From Candidatus Flexicrinis affinis (lineage in GTDB: Bacteria > Chloroflexota > Anaerolineae > Aggregatilineales > Phototrophicaceae): a stretch of 64,000 nt of DNA. The stretch lies in assembly GCA_016716525.1 (NCBI GenBank), contig JADJWE010000001.1, forward strand, positions 1,550,001-1,614,000, written 5' to 3'. Position numbers and translations under genes: made by a program. Numbering within the stretch: position 1 is the stretch's first letter; every line of letters starts with the position of its first letter. The notes below the pieces were generated by a model that was given only the letters and a program-made list of their open reading frames with translations, ran no database searches and was not told where the DNA came from. This document shows positions 44,139 to 51,287 of this stretch, one piece after another.

Positions 44139-46135
44139 ATCAACCTCCGTGTCAATTCGTCAGGATCGAGATCGGGAAACTGGAACTTGAACAGCACCGG
44201 CGCGTTCCAGCTGTACACCGGGTTCGTGCGCGGACCCGTCCGCTGGGCGATTCCAAGCCGAACCAGCGTCAGCGGCGGGTTATTGACGAACGTCGTGCGC
44301 GACACGCCGAGGTACTGCACCGCCTGCGCCGTGCTCAGCCGTTCATGCCGCGCCAACAGGGCCACGAAGTCGCGCTTCCAGCTGCGCCGGCTGCCCACGC
44401 CCGTGCCCGTCCAGGCCCGCAGTTTGCGCACGAGCTGGTCGAACTTCTCGCGCTGCCGCCGGATCGCGCTCTGGCGCGCCGCCTCCTGCCGTTCCTCGAT
44501 TCGCTGGTCGAGTTCGTCGACGAGCGGCAGCTCGCCGCGTTCGCGCAGGGCCGCCGTCAAATTCGCCATGCGCTCGGCCATGCTCGCGCCGTTCGGATAG
44601 TCCGCGTTGACATACTTTTCGACATAATCCGGGGCCTTTTCGGCATCCGCCTTCGCCTGCGCGTCCGCCGCTTTCGCCGGCGATATGTCCGCGTCGTACA
44701 GGACGATACTGGTCCCGTGCAGTACATGGCCGTTCGACACGGCCGCATGTGCCGCCGGGTCGAACGTATGCCCGTTGAGCCAGGCCCGCAGCTTGGCGAT
44801 TTCGACGTCCTTCGCGCGGATCTCCGACTCGAGCGCCGCAATCCGCGCCTTCAGGGCCGTCAGTTCGTTGTCCGGCGCGGTGTCGGACTGGGGAATTTCC
44901 CCACTTGGCGCGCCCAGCAATGCCGCAAACGCCTCCAACGTCGCCGCATCGACCTGCTGCGCGGTCTGCTCGCGGCTCCGCAGCCGGTCGACACCCGGCG
45001 TATACCCGGCGTGCGTCGTCTCCGCCGCCGTCACTTTCACCCGCGTCACGCCGCGATCGTTGACGACCAGCGCCTCGCCCCGCCCCATTTCGAACGCCGC
45101 CGCTTTGACCTCGGCCGGCGTCATCCACGCTGACGGGATGTTCGCGATGTACGTCTGTGCGTCCGTGTCGTACCGCACGAAGTGGAACACCTTGACCACC
45201 GCCTGCGTCAGCACGTCTTTGTCGACTCGGGCTGCCCGCTGGCTGGCCAGGATGATCCCCAGCCCGCGTTTGCGCCCGCGCGTCGCGATCTCGGTGATGA
45301 TGTCCGTCGCGTCCGTCGGCGCCGACTGCGGCACGTACAGCTGCGCCTCTTCCAGTACGACGTGATACGGCCGGCGCAGCTCCTCGGCCACGTCGAGCAG
45401 CCGGTTCAGGAACGCCGCCACGATCGCGATCCGTTCGCTGGCGCTCCGCCATCCGCTCAGGTCGACGATCACCGGCTGCTGCTGCCTCAGCGACGCGTCC
45501 GCGATCCGGTCCGCCGTCTCGGCCGTGATCGGCAGGTCGACCGTCTGGCCAGGCGTCTTGCCGAAGATCAGCACGTGGTGCGCTTCGCGCAGCGTGTGGT
45601 ACTCGCCCTCGATGTCAAACACGCACATCGGCAGGCCCGCGCCCAGCATCTGCTCGACGATCCGCCGGACCGTCATGCTCTTGCCGCTGCCGGTCGTCCC
45701 CAGCACCGCCAGCGTCTGCCCGATGATCGACTCCATCGGCAGCTGCAGGCCTGGCGCCAGGTCGATCGCGCTCTCAATCGTCAGTTCTCGCTGCATGTCC
45801 GTCTCCTTGTGCGACGTGTCGCGTTCAGCGTCCAAGCGATCAGGTTTTGCCGCCGGCGTGATGCGGTTCCAGTCGACGACCAAGCCGCGTCCGCGATCCA
45901 GCCGCGCATACCCGCCATCCAGCAGAAACCGGCGTGCGCGCCGCCCGATCTGCGCCTGCCCGTACACGTCCAGGCCGGCATCCGCCTTTCTGCACAGCAC
46001 GTGAACGTCCGGCCCACCGGCGAGGCTCTTCGACCGGACCCGTACCAGCGTGTCCGGCGCATCGCGGAAGGCCTCTGCCCCCACGAACGACCAGCCGTCG
46101 CGCGCATCAAATGCGAGATACACCGCGTCGGTCAT
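44135..46135 (-). CDS. HerA-like ATPase (DUF87), N-terminal extension or fused gene
   Basis: 666-residue open frame. Residues about 114-420 form a HerA/FtsK-type ATPase: Walker A GTTGSGKS, FDIEGEYH, Walker B VVLEEAQLYVP, and TEIATRGRKRGLGIILASQR as sensor/arginine region. A coiled coil and a C-terminal winged helix (STAQAVQYLGVSRTTFVNNPP) follow. A GEIPQ palindrome lies in the linker (44889-44903). The ATPase has its own ATG at 45795 with AAGGAG six bases before, so the first 113 residues may be a separate gene lacking a stop. A DNA translocase role in replication or partition is inferred. Confidence 0.8.
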   Translation of the reverse strand: MTDAVYLAFDARDGWSFVGAEAFRDAPDTLVRVRSKSLAGGPDVHVLCRKADAGLDVYGQAQIGRRARRFLLDGGYARLDRGRGLVVDWNRITPAAKPDRLDAERDTSHKETDMQRELTIESAIDLAPGLQLPMESIIGQTLAVLGTTGSGKSMTVRRIVEQMLGAGLPMCVFDIEGEYHTLREAHHVLIFGKTPGQTVDLPITAETADRIADASLRQQQPVIVDLSGWRSASERIAIVAAFLNRLLDVAEELRRPYHVVLEEAQLYVPQSAPTDATDIITEIATRGRKRGLGIILASQRAARVDKDVLTQAVVKVFHFVRYDTDAQTYIANIPSAWMTPAEVKAAAFEMGRGEALVVNDRGVTRVKVTAAETTHAGYTPGVDRLRSREQTAQQVDAATLEAFAALLGAPSGEIPQSDTAPDNELTALKARIAALESEIRAKDVEIAKLRAWLNGHTFDPAAHAAVSNGHVLHGTSIVLYDADISPAKAADAQAKADAEKAPDYVEKYVNADYPNGASMAERMANLTAALRERGELPLVDELDQRIEERQEAARQSAIRRQREKFDQLVRKLRAWTGTGVGSRRSWKRDFVALLARHERLSTAQAVQYLGVSRTTFVNNPPLTLVRLGIAQRTGPRTNPVYSWNAPVLFKFQFPDLDPDELTRRLI
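44889..44903. repeat. Palindrome TGGGGAA-T-TTCCCCA, copy 4
   Basis: Identical to copies 2 and 3. In frame as GEIPQ in the HerA-like ATPase linker. Confidence 0.85.
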
Positions 46136-46803
46136 TTCGGCCCGCTTTCGAGCCGCGCCTTGACCGCGCGCAGCCACTCTTCGACCTGCTCCACGATCGT
46201 GGCCAGCTCGCTCGCCGGCGCCGAGTTCAACACCCGGTCGAGCCGGTTGTACGTCGGCTGCCACGTCTTCACGTACCACGATTTGGCGGCCTTGTCCCCG
46301 CGCAGCTGGTCGCGCATCTCGCCAATCGACCAGTTCGCGGCGACCGCGCGCGCCAGCCACAGCCGCTGCATTTGCGGATCCATCGCCGCTATTAGCTTGT
46401 GGTGGTTGAAACTCAAAGCATCGGTACGTACCGATAATTTGACGCTGCGCGCGACATACGCGAAGTCGCGCAGCGTCGCCACTTCGAAGCCCAGCCCGAC
46501 GGCGGCGCCCATGTACGTGTCGCGGTAGCGTATTTCGCCCTGGTTCAGCCAGTCGCCGATCGCCCACTGCAGGCCGGCCTCCACTTCGCGCAGAAACTGC
46601 CCGAACGCCGCCCATTCCTCGAAGTTCTGCGCGAACCCCTCGAGGCCGATCCGCGTAACCCGCATCTTCGGCGCCGGTTCCAGCGCCCGTCCGCCCGCGG
46701 ACGGGTATGCCACAGCCGCCGCCTCGTCGAGCGACACGTGCGGAAGCTGCCGGATCGCACCCGGTCCGCCCTTGCGCCGTACCGGATTGCCGCTGTCGTT
46801 CAT
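46132..46803 (-). CDS. Conserved phage/plasmid DNA-binding-type protein
   Basis: 223 residues from ATG 46803 (ATGA overlap with parA). The core GDWLNQGEIRYRDTYM, ATLRDFAYVARSVKLS, LSFNHHKLIAAM and NWSIGEMRDQLR is a pattern I know from actinobacterial and phage proteins beside ParA, probably with helix-turn-helix content. As the gene after parA it could be the DNA-binding partner of ParA, but this is inference. Confidence 0.6.
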   Translation of the reverse strand: MNDSGNPVRRKGGPGAIRQLPHVSLDEAAAVAYPSAGGRALEPAPKMRVTRIGLEGFAQNFEEWAAFGQFLREVEAGLQWAIGDWLNQGEIRYRDTYMGAAVGLGFEVATLRDFAYVARSVKLSVRTDALSFNHHKLIAAMDPQMQRLWLARAVAANWSIGEMRDQLRGDKAAKSWYVKTWQPTYNRLDRVLNSAPASELATIVEQVEEWLRAVKARLESGPK

Positions 46804-47621
46804 CGCGTTCCCTCCCCGGCCGGCGTCCGCCGCTTCGTCCGCAGCTGAACCTCGTCGACGACTTCCCACGCCTCGTCTGCCGCCTCCGTGTCCGGCGCGA
46901 ATGCGAAAATCGATTTGCCGTTGCGCGCAGCCTCCGCCCATACGATCCGCTCTCGCACCGGCGGCAGCACCGCGTCATGCCCGAAGTGGTGCCGGGCGTC
47001 GACCAGGTTGTCCTCGTGTTCGATCACGCGCCGCATCCGGCACGGCTGAATGCCCACCAGCTGCGCCGGCGGCAGGCCGTACTTCTCGCGGAAGATGTCG
47101 AACTCCCGCACGCGCGCCACCGTCGCCGCCAGTCCGCTCAACGACAGCGACTCTGCCAGCGTTACGAAGACGAAGTGGCTCGTCGCCGCGTAGATCAGCG
47201 GATGCAGCAGGCTCGGCGTCGGCGACGTGTCGATCAGCACGTAGTCGTACTCGTGCCGGATCTCTTCGAGCCGCCGCAGCACCGCGAACACCTCGCCGAT
47301 CGCGCCGGCGACGTTGCGCGTTTCGTGGTTGCTCGCGATGATCCGCAGGCAGGCGCGCAGGTCGTGCGGGTGTTCGCCCGGAATGATCCACTGGCCCATC
47401 GGCACGTCGTCGACCACCTCGGCCCAGTCGCCGCTGCGCACCAGCCAGTCGTAGAACGCCGGCCGCTGTTCCATCCCGAACATCGCCGCAATGTGCCCCT
47501 GCGCGTCGGCATCGATGATCAGCACCCGCGCCCCGCGCTGCGCCAGGCCGGCGCCGACCGTCACGCACGTCGTCGTCTTGCCGACCCCGCCCTTTTCGTT
47601 CAGAAATGTGATCGACTTCAT
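46800..47621 (-). CDS. parA: ParA/Soj-like partition ATPase
   Basis: 273 residues. The deviant Walker A is FLNEKGGVGKTTT with the signature Lys, then IIDADAQGHIAAMFG and Walker B YDYVLIDTSPTP. No N-terminal helix-turn-helix, so type Ib/Soj-like. It suggests low-copy plasmid-style maintenance or positioning of phage DNA. Coupled to both neighbours by ATGA overlaps. Confidence 0.9.
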   Translation of the reverse strand: MKSITFLNEKGGVGKTTTCVTVGAGLAQRGARVLIIDADAQGHIAAMFGMEQRPAFYDWLVRSGDWAEVVDDVPMGQWIIPGEHPHDLRACLRIIASNHETRNVAGAIGEVFAVLRRLEEIRHEYDYVLIDTSPTPSLLHPLIYAATSHFVFVTLAESLSLSGLAATVARVREFDIFREKYGLPPAQLVGIQPCRMRRVIEHEDNLVDARHHFGHDAVLPPVRERIVWAEAARNGKSIFAFAPDTEAADEAWEVVDEVQLRTKRRTPAGEGTR

Positions 47622-48268
47622 AACAGCCTCGGCTGTTCCATCGCCTGTTCGTCGAGCGGCGCAAAGTCGTACGCTACGTCGCGCGCAAACAGCTTCTGCC
47701 GCGTGTACGCCGCCACGCTGCGATCCTTCGGCGCGATCGGATCCACGCCCAGCAGGTCGAACATGAACGTCTCGGCCCGAACGGCCAGCTTGCGCTTGCC
47801 CGGGCTGTCCCATCCGTCCGGATCGCCGAATGCGTTCACCGTTCGCACCCAGCGGTCGGCATGCCACAGGTACCCGCCAATCGCCCGGATCGAACTGCGT
47901 TGCATGCGGCCCATCACGTACTGGTTGGCGTCTCCCGGCCCCGTCCGAAGCCACGTCTGGAACCCAACGTTCACCCAGTCGGCCATGAACAGCTCGATGC
48001 GCAGGCCCTGGAACAGCAGTCCACGGTATTTGTCGCCCCATCGCGTTGTGCGACGGTCGCCGTAGAGCGCCTTTTCGATCTCGCCATCCAGCACCATCCG
48101 GTCCAGCCGCTGGTACAGGCCCGCCGTCGGGATGATCACGATTTCGGCGTCCTTCACCACCGGCTTGCTTCGCCGGATCGACCCGGCCACCAGCCACCAC
48201 TGGCAGTCGCCGGCGATCAGATCTGTGAATGCGTCGACGATGTCGCTGGCCACATGCAACTCAGGCAT
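47618..48268 (-). CDS. PolX-like nucleotidyltransferase
   Basis: 216 residues. The polymerase-beta-type site reads VAGSIRRSKPVVKDAEIVI (GS motif plus D-x-E) with a third acidic strand RIELFMAD. This is the short phage form lacking the polymerase fingers. It may modify or repair DNA ends. Substrate unknown. Next to parA by ATGA overlap. Confidence 0.75.
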   Translation of the reverse strand: MPELHVASDIVDAFTDLIAGDCQWWLVAGSIRRSKPVVKDAEIVIIPTAGLYQRLDRMVLDGEIEKALYGDRRTTRWGDKYRGLLFQGLRIELFMADWVNVGFQTWLRTGPGDANQYVMGRMQRSSIRAIGGYLWHADRWVRTVNAFGDPDGWDSPGKRKLAVRAETFMFDLLGVDPIAPKDRSVAAYTRQKLFARDVAYDFAPLDEQAMEQPRLL

Positions 48269-48291
48269 GATCGTTCTCCTTTACCTTCGCG

Positions 48292-48531
48292 TCATTCATC
48301 GAGCGGAAGCCTCATGCTCGCGGCGACGTAACTCGCCACGGTGTCCGCCCGCCCCAGCCGGTTGATGATCGCCCAGTGCAGCAGCAGCGGCGGATGACCG
48401 GCCACCTTGAAGCTGCACAGCGAACTCTCCCGGTGCACCGCCGCCTCGACCATCACGCCTCCGTACGTGCGTTCCACCGCCGCCGCAATCAATGTCGTAG
48501 CCCAAGCCGCGTTTTCGCTCGTGATCTCCAT
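48292..48531 (-). CDS. Small protein after the initiator gene
   Basis: 79 residues from ATG 48531, one base after the initiator stop. Mixed alpha/beta with AAVERTYGGVMVEAAVHRE. No family recognised. Confidence 0.5.
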   Translation of the reverse strand: MEITSENAAWATTLIAAAVERTYGGVMVEAAVHRESSLCSFKVAGHPPLLLHWAIINRLGRADTVASYVAASMRLPLDE

Positions 48532-48532
48532 G

Positions 48533-49657
48533 TCATGCCTCCCGAACACGGTAGAACGCCGGTGTCGGCGCAACGTCGGGCGACTCGAACAACACGCGCA
48601 CCGGCCTGCCGCACGCGTCGCTCAAGACGCGCGCCACGTTTCGATACAGCCGGTGCTGCAGCATCTCGCGCGCCGCCGGCGATCCGACGTTCACGACGAA
48701 TTCGTCGCCCTCCGTACGGTGCAGCCGCGCCCCCTCCAGCCACGGACTGCCCGGCATCTGCAACCGCAGCTGGTGCAGCGCGGTATTCCATGCGTCGATG
48801 TCGCGCGCCGACGCGGCCGGCGGGGGTGTCGGACCCGCGCGCATCGGGGCAGGCGGCGTCCATGAAGCGGCAGGGGCAGCCGCGCCGGTCTCGCGCAAAT
48901 CGGTTGTCGCGGGTTTCGGCGCCGGCACCTCCACCGCCGGTATCAGCGCCAGCTGCCGCCCGAAATCTCCGCTGTTCGCCTCGGTCTCAAGAGCGACCGC
49001 CACGTAGCTCCAGGTCCGCCCGCCAGCGCGTCGGCACCGCGCAAGTACCGTTCGGACAATCGAATCGGTCAGACGCGCCGCCGCCGCCAACAGCCGATCG
49101 CGAATCGCTTCGAACTTCCCACCGAACACCAGACGAAACCGGCTGAAGAGTTCCAAAACTCCCTTTTCTCTCTCTCTTTGAATCAGGTGTACGTTTCGTG
49201 CATCCCCGTCCACGTCGCTTCCCGTACCGGCTTGTTCGTCACGTACAGACGGGTGTTCGTTCCGTACAGGGGGGTGTTCGTTTCGTACACCCCCGTCTGG
49301 CCCTTCGTCGTCCGGAGCGCACAACTGCAAGGCTGTCTCGAAAGCGGGCCAGAACACCGGATCGTCGATCCGCCAGCTGCTGATGCCGTCGTTCGTGTTT
49401 CGCACGCCGGCAGCAGCGAGCAGCCCGATCGCGTTACGAACACGCGTCCGGCCAAATCCGTACTGCCGCTGCCAGTCTTCATTGGAGATGTGCACCTCGC
49501 TTTGCCGTCGCTCGTCCATCACGTCGATGATGTGCCGCAGTACGATGCCCGCCACCGGGTTGCGGCCCGCCATCTGGTGCGACACCAGCGTCCAGCTGCA
49601 GCGTGCCGCGTGGATCCGCTGCTCGACCCGGAACCGAATTGATGAAATGCTCGACAC
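48533..49657 (-). CDS. Phage replication initiator with internal iterons
   Basis: 374 residues from GTG 49657 (AAAGGAGAG upstream). Residues about 20-105 form a winged helix (ISNEDWQRQYGFGRTRVRNAIGLL). About 123-142 is a 7-residue repeat (VRNEHPP, VRNEHPS, VRDEQAG) encoded by 21-bp iterons. About 165-235 is a helical helicase-loader-like part and 236-285 a Pro/Ala linker. The C-terminal 90 residues (WNTALHQLRLQM...VNVGSPAAREML...VLSDACGRPVRVLFES) resemble DnaA domain I, the helicase-recruiting domain. First gene of the leftward replication operon. Confidence 0.75.
   Translation of the reverse strand: MSSISSIRFRVEQRIHAARCSWTLVSHQMAGRNPVAGIVLRHIIDVMDERRQSEVHISNEDWQRQYGFGRTRVRNAIGLLAAAGVRNTNDGISSWRIDDPVFWPAFETALQLCAPDDEGPDGGVRNEHPPVRNEHPSVRDEQAGTGSDVDGDARNVHLIQREREKGVLELFSRFRLVFGGKFEAIRDRLLAAAARLTDSIVRTVLARCRRAGGRTWSYVAVALETEANSGDFGRQLALIPAVEVPAPKPATTDLRETGAAAPAASWTPPAPMRAGPTPPPAASARDIDAWNTALHQLRLQMPGSPWLEGARLHRTEGDEFVVNVGSPAAREMLQHRLYRNVARVLSDACGRPVRVLFESPDVAPTPAFYRVREA
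49155..49289. other. Predicted prophage replication origin inside the initiator gene
   Basis: Three 15-bp imperfect palindromes of form TGTTCGTTYCGTACA begin at 49233, 49254 and 49275, exactly 21 bases apart. A related site TGTACGTTTCGTGCA begins at 49188. Beside them 49155-49185 is AT-richer and has a long homopyrimidine run (TTTTCTCTCTCTCTTTG on the plus strand). Iterons plus an easily melted tract within the initiator gene is the lambda O/ori arrangement. Confidence 0.65.
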
Positions 49658-49680
49658 GCTCTACTCTCCTTTGATTGCGC

Positions 49681-49896
49681 CGGAAGTCGATCGGTGTTAC
49701 ACTTCCGACATCTCCTTTTTTGCTTTGCAGACCGCCCGGGCGCCCTCGGGCGGTTTGCATTTCCCCACACAAAACAAACGCGCGTGGGGAATTCGTCACG
49801 ATTGCGCCTTATGCGAAAAGGCGTTTTCGCTTGCAATTCCACACGCGCGCGCTATAGTGCGAAGTAGCTAACCAGTTGTTACGAAGTCACCGCACC
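49681..49896. promoter_or_regulatory. Initiator-integrase intergenic control region
   Basis: Contains, left to right: an inverted repeat CGGAAGT/ACTTCCG (49681-49707) upstream of the initiator, a strong hairpin ACCGCCCG/CGGGCGGT (about 49731-49754), the half-sites TTCCCCAC (49761-49768) and GTGGGGAA (49784-49791) of the dispersed palindrome, the hairpin GCGAAAA/TTTTCGC (49813-49830), and an integrase promoter TTGCAA (49831-49836), 16 bases, TATAGT (49853-49858). Confidence 0.55.
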
Positions 49897-50814
49897 ATGA
49901 AACTGAAGAACGCAGTCGACCTCTTCCTTCTTAGTTACCAGAACCCGGACACCCGCAAGTCCCATCGCATCGTGCTGAGCCACATGCTCAAACATCTCGA
50001 CGGATACCTTGAGGTCGACAGACTTCGCCCCGCCGATCTGGTCGAGTACGCCGCCGTGCTGGACACATGCGACACGTGGTCGCCGGCGACTCGGCGCAAG
50101 TACCAGAAAAACGTGAAGACGTTCTTCAATTGGCTTGTCAAAATCGAGGAGATCGACCGGTCCCCGGCCCGCAACGTCATCCGCGCAAAGTCGCTGCCGG
50201 CCTACATCAGCCGCGATAAGGCCATCTCGGACGACGAGCTGGAGACGATGCTCACGTGGTCGCAGTTTCACCCGCGCCATGATGCGCTATTCAAGCTGCT
50301 GCGTGATTCAGGATGTCGCATCGGGGGCGCGGCTGGTTTACGCGTCGACGATATCGACTTCGAGCGTAATGTGGCATTTGTCACCGAGAAAGGTGACAAA
50401 TCGCGCTTGATCGCGTTCGGTGTCGAGTGCGCCAACGCCATTCGCGTCTGGCTGCTGCAGCGCCGCGCCGGCGCCGGACCGGTTGTCTTCAGCATCACCG
50501 GCAGGCCGATCAAGGCGGCCAGCCTCGCCCAGCTCGTCAGCGCAGCCGCCAAGAAACTCGGATTGCGCGCTTTAGGGCCGCATCACTTCCGGCACCGCAA
50601 GGGCCACCAGCTTGCAGATGCGAAGGTCGCGCCGTCGATCGCAGCGACCGCCCTCGGCCACAGCGGCCCGGACATCACACTCAAGCACTACTACCCGGCG
50701 GACTGGGAGACGGCCGAGCAGCATTTGCGTGCGCTCACGCAGGCCGACGAAGCACGTCAGCCCAAGCAGGTGCTCAAGCTGCCCATCGACAACCGCAGAA
50801 AGGCGGGGGGTTAG
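49897..50814 (+). CDS. int: Tyrosine integrase
   Basis: 305-residue XerC/D-type recombinase. The N-terminal SAM-like core-binding domain spans about 1-85. The catalytic domain shows Arg I in DSGCRIGGAAGL, the beta-hairpin Lys in TEKGDKSR, HHFRH (H-x-x-R-H), LGHSGPD (His III) and the nucleophile Tyr in KHYYPADW. It ends 35 bases from attR and should integrate and excise the prophage at tRNA-Pro. No good ribosome site before ATG 49897. A TTG seven codons upstream is the alternative. Confidence 0.95.
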   Translation: MKLKNAVDLFLLSYQNPDTRKSHRIVLSHMLKHLDGYLEVDRLRPADLVEYAAVLDTCDTWSPATRRKYQKNVKTFFNWLVKIEEIDRSPARNVIRAKSLPAYISRDKAISDDELETMLTWSQFHPRHDALFKLLRDSGCRIGGAAGLRVDDIDFERNVAFVTEKGDKSRLIAFGVECANAIRVWLLQRRAGAGPVVFSITGRPIKAASLAQLVSAAAKKLGLRALGPHHFRHRKGHQLADAKVAPSIAATALGHSGPDITLKHYYPADWETAEQHLRALTQADEARQPKQVLKLPIDNRRKAGG

Positions 50815-50849
50815 GAGTTCCGCCAGTATCGCGGAATTCGCATATGGGC

Positions 50850-50884
50850 CAAGAGGCCCTCGGTTCGAATCCGAGTACCCCGAC
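50850..50884. repeat. attR: 35-bp core
   Basis: Exact copy of 6880-6914. It keeps only the 3' third of the tRNA, so it is not a functional tRNA. Confidence 0.93.
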
Positions 50885-50895
50885 AGAGAAGCATC

Positions 50896-50930
50896 CGCGG
50901 CCGAAGGCAAACCCTTCGGCCGCGTTGATT
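50896..50930 (+). terminator. Original tRNA-Pro terminator, now beyond attR
   Basis: CGCGGCCGAAGG and CCTTCGGCCGCG form a perfect 12-bp stem with loop CAAAC, followed by TTGATT. Eleven bases after the att core, it was probably the terminator of tRNA-Pro before integration. The tail is short in T. Confidence 0.65.
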
Positions 50931-50949
50931 CCTGCGGAGGCGTGACGTC

Positions 50950-51261
50950 TTGGACTTCCTCCTGAGTCAGTTCTTGGGCTGCTTGCTCGGCATCGGCTTG
51001 ATGCTATTTGCCTCGTGGGCATGTCGCAATACGGAACGACAGTATCGGAAGAGCGTCGCAACCGGCGTAATGGATCGGCGCAGACGGACGTATTGGCATG
51101 GACGGTATATCGAGACGGACGACCAGCGAGTACTTAGATTCTGGGCATGGTTGGCTCGCTACTGGCAGATTGCCGATAACATCTGCCTTGCTGTGGCGTT
51201 CCTGCTCATTGCCGCCGCCGCGTACTGGCTGATCCTTCTGATGGCTGCACACCTCGTGTAG
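50950..51261 (+). CDS. Small two-pass membrane protein
   Basis: 103 residues from TTG 50950 with GGAGG nine bases upstream. Membrane segments at about 4-24 and 78-100 enclose a basic, aromatic loop (RRRRTYWHGRYIETDD). First host gene right of the prophage. Not recognised. Confidence 0.6.
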   Translation: MDFLLSQFLGCLLGIGLMLFASWACRNTERQYRKSVATGVMDRRRRTYWHGRYIETDDQRVLRFWAWLARYWQIADNICLAVAFLLIAAAAYWLILLMAAHLV

Positions 51262-51287
51262 TCGCTCGAATTACTTTGCGGGCACAC

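Larger units (their letters stand above)
6880..50884. mobile_element. Integrated tailed prophage in tRNA-Pro
   Basis: The element is bounded by two identical 35-bp copies of the tRNA-Pro 3' end (6880-6914 and 50850-50884), with a tyrosine integrase beside the right copy. Between them lie repressor, recombination, replication, packaging, head, tail and cargo genes, so excision would release a circle of 43,970 bp. The structural set (HK97-type head, tape measure, tail tube, no contractile sheath seen) suggests a siphovirus-like particle. Several essential genes carry frame breaks, so it may be defective. Confidence 0.93.

Noticed and set aside
44135..46135. HerA-like ATPase as the DNA packaging motor
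   Set aside because: A complete large terminase with ATPase and nuclease motifs is present at 40787-42127. The HerA gene lies with replication and partition genes.
49233..49289. Three regular direct repeats considered as a CRISPR array
   Set aside because: Units are 15 bp with 6-bp spacers, are translated in frame, and no cas gene is near. Iterons explain them better.
50850..50884. Second tRNA-Pro gene at the right junction
   Set aside because: Only the 3' third is present. There is no D arm or 5' acceptor strand. It is attR.
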